A stretch of 64,000 bases of DNA from Fimenecus sp045631225 (GCA_045631225.1 JAZQUG010000038.1:47798-111797), one strand, 5' to 3'; positions 27,125 through 36,452 are shown, counted from the stretch's first letter. Made by a program: numbers and translations. The notes: generated by a model not told the origin, from the letters alone.

Positions 27125-28288
27125 ATGAAAAAGTTTTTGTTTAAAATACTTTTTATCGTTATTATTGTTTTACTTTCAGGTCCTGTTAATGAAAAAATCA
27201 ATTTGTATATTGAGGATAAGCATATTGAAGAAAGTAAGCCAACACAAGAGGAAAGACTTGACTTTCAAAATCTTGTGAATGATAACACATATTACTATTA
27301 CAATAATCTTAACGAAACAGAAAAAGAAGCATATGTTACAATGTATTCTTCATTTATGAATTTTGAGGACTCATTTGTGTTGAAAATTGAGGGTGAAAAG
27401 CTAAAAACAGTTTTTACTGCTGTCTTATATGATAATCCTCACATTTTCTGGGTAGCTAATGACTATCAGTATGTTGAGAATAATACGTCTGTTACGTTTA
27501 CTCCCAATTATCGTCAAACTCAAGCTGAAGCACAGCAAATAACAATATTGTTGAATAGAAAAATTGATGAAATAGTAAGCCATGCGAATACCTTGAAAAC
27601 CGAATATGAAAAAGAGCTTTTTATTCACGATTATATCTGTGAAAATACCATTTATGATAAAGCTTTGGGTCAGGCAGGCGGAGATTCTGCTTATGATTCA
27701 TTACTGTATGGTAAAGCGATTTGTGAAGGGTATTCAAGAGCTGTTCAGATTTTACTTGATGAACTTGATATTGATAATTACCTTGTGGTTGGAGACGGAG
27801 AATCTAATGGTAAGGCGGAACCCCATATGTGGAATGTTGTTGAAATTGATAATATGAATTATTATCTTGATGCTACATGGAATGATTCGGGTACCGATAA
27901 TTCAATTGTTTACTTTTATTTCAATGTTAATGATGAAATGATAAAAAAAGACCACTTTAATATAGAACCTGCAAACAATTTCTGTATTTCAGATTCAGCA
28001 TACTATTATGTCGTAGAAAATGCTTATATTAAATCATATAACAGCTTTTTAAATTATTCTGACCGTAGTGCAGAAACATTGAAAAAAGGCGAAAATAGTG
28101 TGGATTTTGTTTTTGAGAATACGAATGATTTCAAAAAGGCTCTTGATGACATAAAAAATGATAACGGATTTTTTGATTATATGTATTCTGCAGTAAAAAA
28201 GAGCGGAAGAAAACTAAACCCATATAAAGTAACTTATTATACAATTGACACTCACAATTATTTGTGTGTAGTCTATGAAGAGGATTGA
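27125..28288 (+). CDS. Secreted/anchored transglutaminase-like protein
   Basis: 387 aa. The N-terminal hydrophobic stretch (KKFLFKILFIVIIVLLSG) is a signal or anchor. The transglutaminase-like domain spans about 155-270: FIHDYICENTIYD, catalytic Cys in KAICEGYSRAVQIL, His in EPHMWNVVEI, Asp in YYLDATWNDSG. All triad residues are present. Such domains act as cysteine peptidases or cross-linkers on cell-surface proteins or peptidoglycan. Substrate unknown. The C-terminal 110 residues are of no recognised family. Confidence 0.82.
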   Translation: MKKFLFKILFIVIIVLLSGPVNEKINLYIEDKHIEESKPTQEERLDFQNLVNDNTYYYYNNLNETEKEAYVTMYSSFMNFEDSFVLKIEGEKLKTVFTAVLYDNPHIFWVANDYQYVENNTSVTFTPNYRQTQAEAQQITILLNRKIDEIVSHANTLKTEYEKELFIHDYICENTIYDKALGQAGGDSAYDSLLYGKAICEGYSRAVQILLDELDIDNYLVVGDGESNGKAEPHMWNVVEIDNMNYYLDATWNDSGTDNSIVYFYFNVNDEMIKKDHFNIEPANNFCISDSAYYYVVENAYIKSYNSFLNYSDRSAETLKKGENSVDFVFENTNDFKKALDDIKNDNGFFDYMYSAVKKSGRKLNPYKVTYYTIDTHNYLCVVYEED

Positions 28289-28293
28289 TAAGA

Positions 28294-28857
28294 ATGGATA
28301 AACAAAGAATTGAAAATGCTTTTCGTGAAATTTTGTTGGCTATAGGTGAGGACCCGGATAGAGAGGGACTTGTTGAAACTCCGAAACGAGTTGCAAATAT
28401 GTATGAAGAAATCTTTTCGGGACTTACGGAAAATCCTGAAAAGCATCTGAAGATGTTCCGTGAAGGACAGAGCGATGAAATCGTAGTTGTACGTGATATT
28501 CCTATGTACTCAATGTGTGAACATCATTTCTTGCCCTTTGTGGGAAAAGCACATATTGCTTACATACCAAACGATGAAGGTCTTGTAATAGGACTTTCAA
28601 AGCTTGCAAGAATAGTAAATAGTTATGCAAGACGACCACAGTTGCAGGAACGATTAACTGCACAAATTGCAGATTTTATTCAGAAAGAAATGAATCCGAA
28701 AGGTGTTGCAGTTGTTGTTGAGGCTGAACATCTTTGTATGACTATGCGCGGAATTAAGGCAGCAGGGTCACAGACACAGACATCTGCACTGCGTGGAAGT
28801 ATGAGAAAGGATGCAAGGACAAGAGCCGAGGTAATGACTCTGTTGGGATTAAGATGA
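28294..28857 (+). CDS. folE: GTP cyclohydrolase I
   Basis: 187 aa from the ATG at 28294; AAGAGG lies about ten bases upstream. Zinc and catalytic motifs are SMCEHHFLPFVGKAHIAYIP and EHLCMTMRGI. It makes 7,8-dihydroneopterin triphosphate from GTP, the first step of folate synthesis, and heads folE-folP-folB-folK. It overlaps folP by four bases. Confidence 0.97.
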   Translation: MDKQRIENAFREILLAIGEDPDREGLVETPKRVANMYEEIFSGLTENPEKHLKMFREGQSDEIVVVRDIPMYSMCEHHFLPFVGKAHIAYIPNDEGLVIGLSKLARIVNSYARRPQLQERLTAQIADFIQKEMNPKGVAVVVEAEHLCMTMRGIKAAGSQTQTSALRGSMRKDARTRAEVMTLLGLR

Positions 28858-29681
28858 CGTTTTCAGGTAGGAATTTCAATTTTGAATTAGGTAAAAAGAC
28901 ATATGTAATGGGCATTCTCAATGTTACTGCTGATTCTTTTTTTGACGGTGGTAAGTACAATTCGCCTGAAAAAGCAGTTGAGCATGCAAGGAGAATGACA
29001 GAAGAGGGTGCTGATATTATTGATATCGGTGCTCATTCAACGCGGCCGGGACATACAGTTTTAACACCTTCGGAAGAACTTGAAATAATTAAAAAGTATT
29101 TACCATTACTTGCAAATGAAACAAATGCTGTGATTTCTGTTGATACATTTTATCCTGAAGTCGCACAGTATGCGTTGGAAAACGGAGCATCAATTATCAA
29201 TGATGTGAGTGGTATATTTAATCCTGAAATGGCACGACTTATAAAGGAGTATAATAGTGGCTGGATTATAATGCATACGGGTGGTGGAGATTCGTCAGCT
29301 ATTGTTGATTATTCCAATGGCGTTACTTTGGATGTTTTGAATTTCTTTAATGAGATGTTGCATCTTTGCGAAGAGTTTAGAATTAGTAAGAATCAAATTG
29401 CATTTGATATGGGAATTGGCTTCGGAAAATCATACCGAGACAATCTTGAATTAATAAAAAATATTAAAGACATAAAAATAAAAGATGTTGCGTTACTTAC
29501 TGCACTTTCATCAAAAAGAGTTGTTGCAACTGCAACAGAATCTACAAAAGAAGATTTAGTTTACGGAACAATTTCTGCGAATGCACTTGCAATACAGGGT
29601 GGTACGGATATAATAAGAGTACACAATGTTCGTGAAAATGTTTTGGCTGCAAAAATGTGTGATGCGGTTTTAGGGAGATAA
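28854..29681 (+). CDS. folP: Dihydropteroate synthase
   Basis: 275 aa. Signature MGILNVTADSFFDGG (the usual NVTPDSF with Ala for Pro), the sulfonamide-region motif DIGAHSTRPGH, then ISVDTFYPEVA, and DMGIGFGKS. The final KR motif region SSKRVVATATES is somewhat divergent from the usual S-x-K-x(n)-R-H end. It joins p-aminobenzoate to dihydropterin pyrophosphate. Confidence 0.94.
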   Translation: MTFSGRNFNFELGKKTYVMGILNVTADSFFDGGKYNSPEKAVEHARRMTEEGADIIDIGAHSTRPGHTVLTPSEELEIIKKYLPLLANETNAVISVDTFYPEVAQYALENGASIINDVSGIFNPEMARLIKEYNSGWIIMHTGGGDSSAIVDYSNGVTLDVLNFFNEMLHLCEEFRISKNQIAFDMGIGFGKSYRDNLELIKNIKDIKIKDVALLTALSSKRVVATATESTKEDLVYGTISANALAIQGGTDIIRVHNVRENVLAAKMCDAVLGR

Positions 29682-29682
29682 A

Positions 29683-30042
29683 ATGGATAAAATTATTGTA
29701 AAAGGTTTGAAATTATTCTGTTATCACGGTGTCAATCCTGAAGAAAAGGTTGACGGACAGAATTTTATATTTGATATTGACGCAACAGTTGACTTGTCAT
29801 TACCTTGTAAAACTGACAATGTTAACGATACTGTAAGTTATGCAAAAATTATCAAAACAGTTCGTAGAGTGGCACAAGGTGAGAAAAACGATTTACTTGA
29901 AAGAGTTGCTCAAAGAGTAGCTGATGAGCTTTTCGTGGAATTTGAAAAAATCAGTGCATTAGTGATTACACTTAAAAAGCCCGAAGCACCTATTAAAGCA
30001 GATTTCGATTATGTTGCTGTAACTATTGAGAGGTCACGATAA
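29683..30042 (+). CDS. folB: Dihydroneopterin aldolase
   Basis: 119 aa, normal length. Motifs FCYHGVNPEEKVDGQNFIFD near the N-terminus, DTVSYAKI and LERVAQRVADELF, and the C-terminal KPEAPIKADFDYVAVTIER. It converts dihydroneopterin to 6-hydroxymethyl-dihydropterin and is one base off folK. Confidence 0.95.
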   Translation: MDKIIVKGLKLFCYHGVNPEEKVDGQNFIFDIDATVDLSLPCKTDNVNDTVSYAKIIKTVRRVAQGEKNDLLERVAQRVADELFVEFEKISALVITLKKPEAPIKADFDYVAVTIERSR

Positions 30043-30536
30043 TGAAGTCATATTTAGGAATCGGCACAAATATCGGTGACCGTATGCAGAATCTTCAGGA
30101 TGCAATAGATTCATTGAATTTATTGCCAATGACTGATGTTACTAATGTTTCAAATATTTATGAAACAGACCCTGTAGGATATGATAATCAGGACGATTTC
30201 CTCAATATTGTTGTTGAAGTTGAAACTGAGTTTAATTCGGATACTCTTTTGGGTGCAGCACTTGGTATTGAGTCAGGATTGGGCAGGGTAAGAACAATTA
30301 AAAATGGTCCTCGAATTATCGATATTGATTTGTTGCTGTTTGGTGATGAAGTTAAGAATACAAAATCATTGATTTTACCTCATCCAAGAATGACGGAACG
30401 AAATTTTGTGCTTAAACCGTTGCTTGATTTAGATTTTCAATGTGAATTATTAAGCAGAGAAAAAGCAGAGGAACTTTTAACCGACGATGGTGTAAGGTTT
30501 TTCTGTTCAAAGGATAAATTAACAATTAGTAAATAG
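30042..30536 (+). CDS. folK: 6-hydroxymethyl-dihydropterin pyrophosphokinase
   Basis: 164 aa. N-terminal SYLGIGTNIGDRMQNLQDAI, then VSNIYETDPVGYDNQDDFLN and the HPPK signature GPRIIDIDLLLFGDE, with LPHPRMTERNFVLKPL. It provides the substrate for FolP, completing the pterin branch. The p-aminobenzoate branch is not in this window. Confidence 0.95.
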   Translation: MKSYLGIGTNIGDRMQNLQDAIDSLNLLPMTDVTNVSNIYETDPVGYDNQDDFLNIVVEVETEFNSDTLLGAALGIESGLGRVRTIKNGPRIIDIDLLLFGDEVKNTKSLILPHPRMTERNFVLKPLLDLDFQCELLSREKAEELLTDDGVRFFCSKDKLTISK

Positions 30537-30550
30537 AATTCTGGTGTGTT

Positions 30551-31426
30551 ATGAATTATATAATAATGGATTTGGAGTGGAATAATTCTTTTAATAAAGC
30601 CACTCAAAAATTTATGAACGAAATAATTGAAATCGGTGCTGTTAAGCTTGATGATGAGTTGAACCAGGTGGACACTTTCTCAGAACTGATTAAACCGGTT
30701 GTTTCAAAAAAACTTCGTTCAAGAATTAAAACTTTAACAAATATTTCAAATGAAGATGTTAAGGCAGGACAACCATTTTCAGCTGTGATTCAAAAGTTTG
30801 AAGAATGGATAGGTGAGGACTCTGTCGTAATGTCCTGGGGGGACACAGACATCAGAACACTTCTTGCAAACTATAAATGGTTTATGAAAAAGGATAGTCT
30901 TGACTTCATAAAGAAATATGCAGATTTACAGAAATATTGTCAGTGCTTTATAAATATGGAAAATGTTCAGCAGGCAGGACTTTCTTATGCTGCCCAGTGT
31001 CTTGAAGTCGACCCTGACAGCTTCCCTCATCACAGAGCCTTGGATGATAGTCTTTTAAGTGCAGAATGCTTTAAAAAGGTGTTTGATGAAGATAAATTAA
31101 ATGACTTTATTAAAACTTGTGATTTTGATTTCTATGCTAGACTTCTTTTCCATCCATATGTAATTAAAAATAAAAATGACCCGTTGATTGATAAAAATCT
31201 TTTCAACTGTTTTTGCGAAATCTGTGGTGGCAAAGTCCAGACGGTTAAAAAATGGAAATTTATGAATCAATCATTCAGAGGCATTTTCTATTGTGAAAAT
31301 TGCGACAGAGAGTTTCGTGTGAATTTAAGAGTAAAAAAATTCTATGATTACATAGACATTAAGCGTAATTGCAACGAGATTATCCGTACAACGGAAACAA
31401 ATATAGAAGCAACACAGACAGAATAA
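30551..31426 (+). CDS. DEDDh 3'-5' exonuclease with C-terminal zinc ribbon
   Basis: 291 aa. Exo I motif MDLEWN, Exo II SWGDTDIR, Exo III HHRALDDSLLSAE: a full DnaQ/KapD-type DEDDh active site in residues 1-180. The C-terminal third carries CEICGGKV and CENCDREF, a four-cysteine zinc ribbon, which most KapD-like exonucleases lack. This may bind nucleic acid or a partner. It follows the fol genes and ends at a strong terminator. Confidence 0.88.
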   Translation: MNYIIMDLEWNNSFNKATQKFMNEIIEIGAVKLDDELNQVDTFSELIKPVVSKKLRSRIKTLTNISNEDVKAGQPFSAVIQKFEEWIGEDSVVMSWGDTDIRTLLANYKWFMKKDSLDFIKKYADLQKYCQCFINMENVQQAGLSYAAQCLEVDPDSFPHHRALDDSLLSAECFKKVFDEDKLNDFIKTCDFDFYARLLFHPYVIKNKNDPLIDKNLFNCFCEICGGKVQTVKKWKFMNQSFRGIFYCENCDREFRVNLRVKKFYDYIDIKRNCNEIIRTTETNIEATQTE

Positions 31427-31450
31427 TTTTAATTAAATATCATATGTTAT

Positions 31451-31478
31451 AGCGGGGTCGAGACCCCGCTATTGTTTT
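31451..31478 (+). terminator. Terminator after the exonuclease gene
   Basis: Perfect stem AGCGGGGT / ACCCCGCT with a CGAG loop, followed by ATTGTTTTTT. The core GCGGGGT/ACCCCGC is the same as in the terminator at 7195. Confidence 0.9.
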
Positions 31479-31588
31479 TTATACTACAAACTAAAATTTG
31501 TCGAAAAAATTCATATAGTATACATGTGTTGTTGTGCAGTAAAAATATCAGTATTTTCTGCATTAACAAATTATTTACAAATATTTCC

Positions 31589-31617
31589 TTGACATTTTTT
31601 ATGAAACATTGTATATT
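31589..31617 (+). promoter_or_regulatory. Promoter of the hrcA-grpE-dnaK-dnaJ operon
   Basis: Perfect TTGACA (31589-31594), 17-bp spacer, TATATT (31612-31617), followed 11 bases later by the CIRCE operator. Confidence 0.88.
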
Positions 31618-31628
31618 ATTTAATGTAG

Positions 31629-31655
31629 TTAGCACTCTATGTATGAGAGTGCTAA
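31629..31655 (+). promoter_or_regulatory. CIRCE operator (HrcA binding site)
   Basis: Exact 9-9-9 CIRCE inverted repeat: TTAGCACTC, nine bases, GAGTGCTAA. It lies across the expected transcription start, so HrcA binding would block the promoter; release on heat shock derepresses the operon. Confidence 0.98.
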
Positions 31656-31677
31656 ACGAGACAAAAGGGGTGACAAG

Positions 31678-32706
31678 ATGCAACTCAGCGAGAGAAAAGA
31701 AAAAATACTTGCCGCCATTGTTGAATGGTATATCGCAACGGGTGAGCCTGTTGGGTCAAAGAATCTTCTTGAATATTCTAAACTCCCTGTGTCATCTGCT
31801 ACTGTCCGTAATGAAATGGCAGAGTTGTCCCGTTTAGGTTTTCTTGACCAGCCCCATACATCAGCAGGTCGAATCCCGTCACAGATGGGTTACCGATATT
31901 ATGTTGACAGATTGATGAACAGATACGAACTGCCAATTAATGAAAAAAGACTTATTGAGGCAAGACTTTCTGATGCAGGTGGTGAGCCGCAGCAGATTCT
32001 TGAACAGGCAGGTCAGGTTTTGGCTGAACTTACAAACTGTGCTGTTGTTTCTACAACACCAACTGATGAAAATGCAGTTATTCGTAGAGTTGAGTTAGTT
32101 CCTCTTGGCACTCATACTGCAATGATGGTAATGCTTTCATCATCAGGAATTTTAAAGAGTCGTGTTTGCAGAACAGACAGTGACTTGAATCTTGAATTGA
32201 TTGAAACATTTTACAATATTGTTTCAAAGCATTTTATCGGTAAATCAGCAAGTGAGGTAAGTATTGCACTTATACAGACTCTTGCATTATCACTTGGTAG
32301 TAAGTCACTTGCAATTTCACCGTTACTCGTAACTCTTTCAGATTTAGCACAGCTTACTGAACAGACACAATTGCTTTTGGAAGGTCAATCAAATTTGCTT
32401 AATTATACTGATTATCCAAATGCATATGAATTAATGGAGTTTTTAAGACGAGGTGAACCTCTTACAAACCTTTTTGCAGGTCATAAGGCAGAGAATAATA
32501 CCAATGTCCTTATCGGTAAAGAGAATTTCTATCGTGAGCTTCAGGATTCAAGTCTTATTTACTCCCATTATGCAGTCGGTGGTAAGGATAGCGGTGCATT
32601 GGGACTTATAGGACCTACCAGAATTGACTATGCAAGACTTATTCCAAGTCTTAAATATTTAACAGAAATTGTCGGAAAAATAATGTCCGATACTTTGGAG
32701 GATTAA
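31678..32706 (+). CDS. hrcA: Heat-inducible transcription repressor HrcA
   Basis: 342 aa from the ATG at 31678 (AAAAGGGG upstream); the longer frame from 31639 would begin inside CIRCE. N-terminal winged helix (LSERKEKILAAIVEWYIATG, LPVSSATVRNEMAELSRLGF) and dimerisation/GAF-like domain with DYARLIPSLKYLTEIV at the end. It represses its own operon through CIRCE, with GroEL modulating it in relatives. Confidence 0.97.
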   Translation: MQLSERKEKILAAIVEWYIATGEPVGSKNLLEYSKLPVSSATVRNEMAELSRLGFLDQPHTSAGRIPSQMGYRYYVDRLMNRYELPINEKRLIEARLSDAGGEPQQILEQAGQVLAELTNCAVVSTTPTDENAVIRRVELVPLGTHTAMMVMLSSSGILKSRVCRTDSDLNLELIETFYNIVSKHFIGKSASEVSIALIQTLALSLGSKSLAISPLLVTLSDLAQLTEQTQLLLEGQSNLLNYTDYPNAYELMEFLRRGEPLTNLFAGHKAENNTNVLIGKENFYRELQDSSLIYSHYAVGGKDSGALGLIGPTRIDYARLIPSLKYLTEIVGKIMSDTLED

Positions 32707-32707
32707 A

Positions 32708-33217
32708 ATGGCTAAAGATAAGAAAAAAGTAAATCCTGAAGAAACAGTTGAAGAAGTAGTTGAAAATACAGAACCAACTGTCGAGGAAAAGCTTACAGCA
32801 GAACTTAATGAAACAAAAGATAAGCTGCTCCGAGTTATGGCTGAGTATGATAACTTCCGTAAGCGTTCACAAAAAGAAAAAGAACAGGCTTATGGTGACA
32901 CAAAGGCTTCAACAATCGGTGAATTTTTACCTGTGTATGATAACTTTATGAGAGCAATGAGTGCCGAGGCAACTGACCTTGACTCATTCAAAAAAGGTAT
33001 CGAAATGATTTTTAATCAGTATGGTGAAACATTCAAAAAGCTTGGTGTTGAGTCATTCGGTGAAAAAGGTGAAGCATTTGACCCTAATATCCATAATGCA
33101 GTAATGCACGGTGAAGATGAAGAACTTCCTGAAAACAGCATTTCAGATGTATTCTCAACAGGATACAAAATGGGAGACAGAGTTATCCGTCCTGCAATTG
33201 TTAAAGTAGTAAACTAA
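32708..33217 (+). CDS. grpE: Nucleotide exchange factor GrpE
   Basis: 169 aa. Acidic N-terminus, long helix (LRVMAEYDNFRKRSQKEKEQ), then the beta domain with EAFDPNIHNAVMHGEDEELP and YKMGDRVIRPAIVKV. It releases ADP from DnaK. One base separates it from hrcA. Confidence 0.97.
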   Translation: MAKDKKKVNPEETVEEVVENTEPTVEEKLTAELNETKDKLLRVMAEYDNFRKRSQKEKEQAYGDTKASTIGEFLPVYDNFMRAMSAEATDLDSFKKGIEMIFNQYGETFKKLGVESFGEKGEAFDPNIHNAVMHGEDEELPENSISDVFSTGYKMGDRVIRPAIVKVVN

Positions 33218-33271
33218 CTGTAAATCAGTTAATAATATTAATGTATATATCCATTTAGGAGGAATAAATTT

Positions 33272-35110
33272 ATGGCAAAGGTAATTGGTATCGACTTAGG
33301 TACAACAAACTCATGTGTAGCAGTAATCGAAGGTGGAGAACCTGTTGTTATTGCTAATGCTGAAGGTGCTCGTACAACTCCATCAGTTGTAGCATTTTCA
33401 AAAACAGGCGAAAGAATGGTTGGTCAGGTAGCAAAAAGACAGGCTATCACAAACCCTGACAGAACAATCGCATCAATCAAAAGACATATGGGTACAAATT
33501 ATAAAGTAAACATTGACGGTAAGGACTACACTCCACAGGAAATTTCAGCAATGACACTTCAGAAGCTCAAGGCTGATGCAGAAGCTTACCTTGGTGCTCC
33601 TGTAACTGAAGCTGTTATCACAGTTCCTGCATATTTCACAGACTCACAGCGTCAGGCTACAAAGGATGCTGGCAAAATTGCAGGTCTTGAGGTAAAGAGA
33701 ATTATCAACGAACCAACAGCAGCTGCATTGGCTTACGGTATTGATAAGGAAGAAGACCAGAAAGTTATGGTTTATGACCTTGGTGGTGGTACATTCGACG
33801 TTTCAATCATCGAAATGGGCGATGGTGTTCAGGAAGTTCTTGCAACAGCCGGTAACAACCGTCTTGGTGGTGACGACTTCGACCAGAAGATTATCGACTG
33901 GCTTGCTGATGAATTCAAGAAGGAACAGGGCGTTGACTTACGTTCAGATAAAATGGCTATGCAGCGTCTTAAGGAAGCAGCAGAAAAGGCAAAGATTGAA
34001 CTTTCAGGTGTAACAACATCACAAATCAGCCTTCCATTCATCACAGCAGATGCAACAGGACCAAAGCACCTTGAAACAACTCTCACAAGAGCAAAGTTCA
34101 ACGAAATGACAGCAGACCTTGTTGAAGCAACTATGGGACCTGTTCGTCAGGCACTTGCTGACTCAGGTCTTCAGCCATCACAGCTTAACAAGATTCTTAT
34201 GGTTGGTGGTTCTTCAAGAATTCCTGCAGTTCAGGAAGCAGTTAAGAAATATACAGGTAAAGAACCATTCAAGGGCATTAACCCTGACGAATGTGTTGCA
34301 GTTGGTGCTGCAATTCAGGGCGGTGTTCTCGGTGGTGAGGTTGAAGGACTTCTTCTCCTTGACGTTACTCCACTTTCACTTGGTATCGAAACAATGGGCG
34401 GTATCAGTACAAAGATTATCGAAAGAAATACAACAATTCCAACAAAGAAGAGTCAGATTTTCTCAACTGCAGCAGATAATCAGACATCAGTTGAAGTTCA
34501 CGTTCTTCAGGGTGAAAGAGAATTTGCAAGAGATAACAAAACTCTCGGTGTATTCCACCTTGACGGAATTCTTCCTGCACGTCGTGGTGTTCCACAGATT
34601 GAAGTTACATTTGACATCGACGCTAACGGTATCGTAAATGTTTCTGCAAAGGACCTTGGCACAAACAAGGAACAGTCAATTTCAATCACATCTTCAACAA
34701 ATATGTCTAAGGAAGATATCGAAAAGGCAGTTCAGGATGCTGAAAAGTTTGCTGAAGAAGATAAGAAGCGTAAGGAAGCAGTTGATACAAGAAATGCTGC
34801 TGACCAGATGGTATATCAGGTAGAAAAAATCCTCACTGATGAGGGTGATAAGATTCCTGAAAACGATAAGGCTGATATTCAGGCTAAGCTTGATGCACTT
34901 AGGGAAGCACTTAAGGGTGAAGACACAGAGCTTATCAAGTCAAAGCAGGAAGAGCTTACACAGGCTTTCTATAAGATTTCAGAAGAACTTTACAAACAGG
35001 CTCAGGCAGCACAGGGTGGTGCTGATGCAGGTGCAGGTTATGACCCAAATGCAGGTGCAGCACCTAATAGTGACGGCTACTATGATGCTGACTTCAAGGA
35101 TGTAAACTAA
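33272..35110 (+). CDS. dnaK: Chaperone DnaK (Hsp70)
   Basis: 612 aa. N-terminal VIGIDLGTTNSCVAVIEGG, RIINEPTAAALAYG, VYDLGGGTFDVSII and VGGSSRIPAVQ form the ATPase; the linker LLLLDVTPLSLGIETMGG leads to the substrate domain; the helical lid ends in a Gly/Ala-rich tail. It lacks the insert of Gram-negative DnaKs, as expected. Strong ribosome site TTAGGAGG. Confidence 0.98.
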   Translation: MAKVIGIDLGTTNSCVAVIEGGEPVVIANAEGARTTPSVVAFSKTGERMVGQVAKRQAITNPDRTIASIKRHMGTNYKVNIDGKDYTPQEISAMTLQKLKADAEAYLGAPVTEAVITVPAYFTDSQRQATKDAGKIAGLEVKRIINEPTAAALAYGIDKEEDQKVMVYDLGGGTFDVSIIEMGDGVQEVLATAGNNRLGGDDFDQKIIDWLADEFKKEQGVDLRSDKMAMQRLKEAAEKAKIELSGVTTSQISLPFITADATGPKHLETTLTRAKFNEMTADLVEATMGPVRQALADSGLQPSQLNKILMVGGSSRIPAVQEAVKKYTGKEPFKGINPDECVAVGAAIQGGVLGGEVEGLLLLDVTPLSLGIETMGGISTKIIERNTTIPTKKSQIFSTAADNQTSVEVHVLQGEREFARDNKTLGVFHLDGILPARRGVPQIEVTFDIDANGIVNVSAKDLGTNKEQSISITSSTNMSKEDIEKAVQDAEKFAEEDKKRKEAVDTRNAADQMVYQVEKILTDEGDKIPENDKADIQAKLDALREALKGEDTELIKSKQEELTQAFYKISEELYKQAQAAQGGADAGAGYDPNAGAAPNSDGYYDADFKDVN

Positions 35111-35121
35111 TTTATAACTGA

Positions 35122-35149
35122 ACGGACGGACCGTAACAGGTCTGTCCGT
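35122..35149 (+). other. Intercistronic hairpin between dnaK and dnaJ
   Basis: An 11-bp stem ACGGACGGACC / GGTCTGTCCGT including one G-U pair, with loop GTAACA. There is no T run, so it is more likely an mRNA stability or processing element that lowers dnaJ relative to dnaK than a full terminator. Confidence 0.65.
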
Positions 35150-35174
35150 GAGTTCGTATTATTTGGAGATACTT

Positions 35175-36326
35175 ATGGCAGAAAAAAGAGATTATTATGA
35201 GGTGCTCGGTGTTGATAAATCAGCATCTGATGATGAAATAAAAAAGGCTTATCGAAAAGCTGCAAAGAAATATCATCCCGACTTAAATCCCAATAATAAG
35301 GAGGCTGAAGAAAAGTTCAAAGAGGCAAATGAAGCCTATGAAATTCTTTCTGACAGTGAGAAAAAAGCTCGTTATGACCAATTCGGTCACGCCGGCGTTG
35401 ACCCTAACTACGGTGCGGGTCAAGGTGGCTATGGTGGTGGCTTTGGCGGAATGGATTTTGACTTGGGTGATATTTTCGGCTCGATTTTCGGCAACGGATT
35501 CGGTGGTTTCGGTGGTGGTGGACGAGCAAACCCAAATGCACCACAGCGTGGTAGTGATACACAGGCAAGTATTACAATCTCATTTGAGGAGGCAGCAAAA
35601 GGCTGTGCCCGTTCAATTGACACAATGAGAATTGAAACTTGTGACGAGTGTAACGGAAACGGTTGTCAGAGTGGCACATCACCAAAAACTTGCCCTGAAT
35701 GTCACGGTCGTGGTCAGGTAACAGTTCAGCAGAGAACACCATTCGGTGTGATTCAGTCTGCAAAGCCTTGTTCACACTGTAACGGCAGAGGAACAGTTAT
35801 TGAAAAACCTTGTAAGAAATGTAATGGTGTAGGTCGGGTAAGAAAGAGTGCAAAGCTTGACATCAACATTCCAGCAGGTGTGGATGACCGTCAGATTCTT
35901 ACAGTACGTGGTCAGGGCAATAAGGGTGTCAACGGTGGCCCTGCAGGTGACCTTAATATCGTTGTAAATGTTCGTCCTCATCCTATTTTTGAGCGTGACG
36001 GATATAATGTGTGGTGTGATGTTCACCTTACATTTATGCAGGTTGCATTAGGTTGTACAATTCAGGTGCCAACACTTGACGGTAAAGTGGAATATTCAGT
36101 TCCAGCCGGTACTCAACCGGGAGATGTGTTTAAACTCCGTGGTCGTGGTATTCAGAGTCGTGGTGGCATCGGAAAAGGTGACCAGCTCGTAAGAATTATC
36201 GTTGATATTCCTAAGAAGCTCAGCGATAAGCAGAAAGACCTTATCAAACAACTTGCTATGGAGTTCGGCGCAGCCGATAACCTTGGTGAAGAGAAAAAAG
36301 GCTTCTTTGGCAAGAAAAAGAAATAA
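35175..36326 (+). CDS. dnaJ: Chaperone DnaJ (Hsp40)
   Basis: 383 aa from the ATG at 35175 (TTTGGAG upstream). J domain with HPD in KYHPDLNPNN, Gly/Phe-rich region (about 75-120), four zinc repeats (CDECNGNGC, CPECHGRGQ, CSHCNGRGT, CKKCNGVGR) and the C-terminal substrate domain. It stimulates DnaK ATPase. It closes the operon. Confidence 0.98.
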   Translation: MAEKRDYYEVLGVDKSASDDEIKKAYRKAAKKYHPDLNPNNKEAEEKFKEANEAYEILSDSEKKARYDQFGHAGVDPNYGAGQGGYGGGFGGMDFDLGDIFGSIFGNGFGGFGGGGRANPNAPQRGSDTQASITISFEEAAKGCARSIDTMRIETCDECNGNGCQSGTSPKTCPECHGRGQVTVQQRTPFGVIQSAKPCSHCNGRGTVIEKPCKKCNGVGRVRKSAKLDINIPAGVDDRQILTVRGQGNKGVNGGPAGDLNIVVNVRPHPIFERDGYNVWCDVHLTFMQVALGCTIQVPTLDGKVEYSVPAGTQPGDVFKLRGRGIQSRGGIGKGDQLVRIIVDIPKKLSDKQKDLIKQLAMEFGAADNLGEEKKGFFGKKKK

Positions 36327-36345
36327 TAGAATATTATTACGATAT

Positions 36346-36372
36346 GGCAGGGTGTCAAAACCCTGCCTTTTT
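36346..36372 (+). terminator. Terminator of the dnaK operon
   Basis: Perfect 8-bp stem GGCAGGGT / ACCCTGCC followed by TTTTT. Confidence 0.9.
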
Positions 36373-36383
36373 CATAGATAAAA

Positions 36384-36418
36384 TAACAAAACGGCAGAGA
36401 CCTTCTCTACCGTTTTAT
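36384..36418 (-). terminator. Terminator of the GH38/57-like gene
   Basis: Stem AACGGCAGAGA / TCTCTACCGTT with one mismatch; on the minus strand it is followed by TTTTGTTATTTT. It also has a TTTTA on the + side and may act both ways. Confidence 0.75.
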
Positions 36419-36452
36419 TAATTATGTTTTCTTATTTTGATTTGCTTGAATA

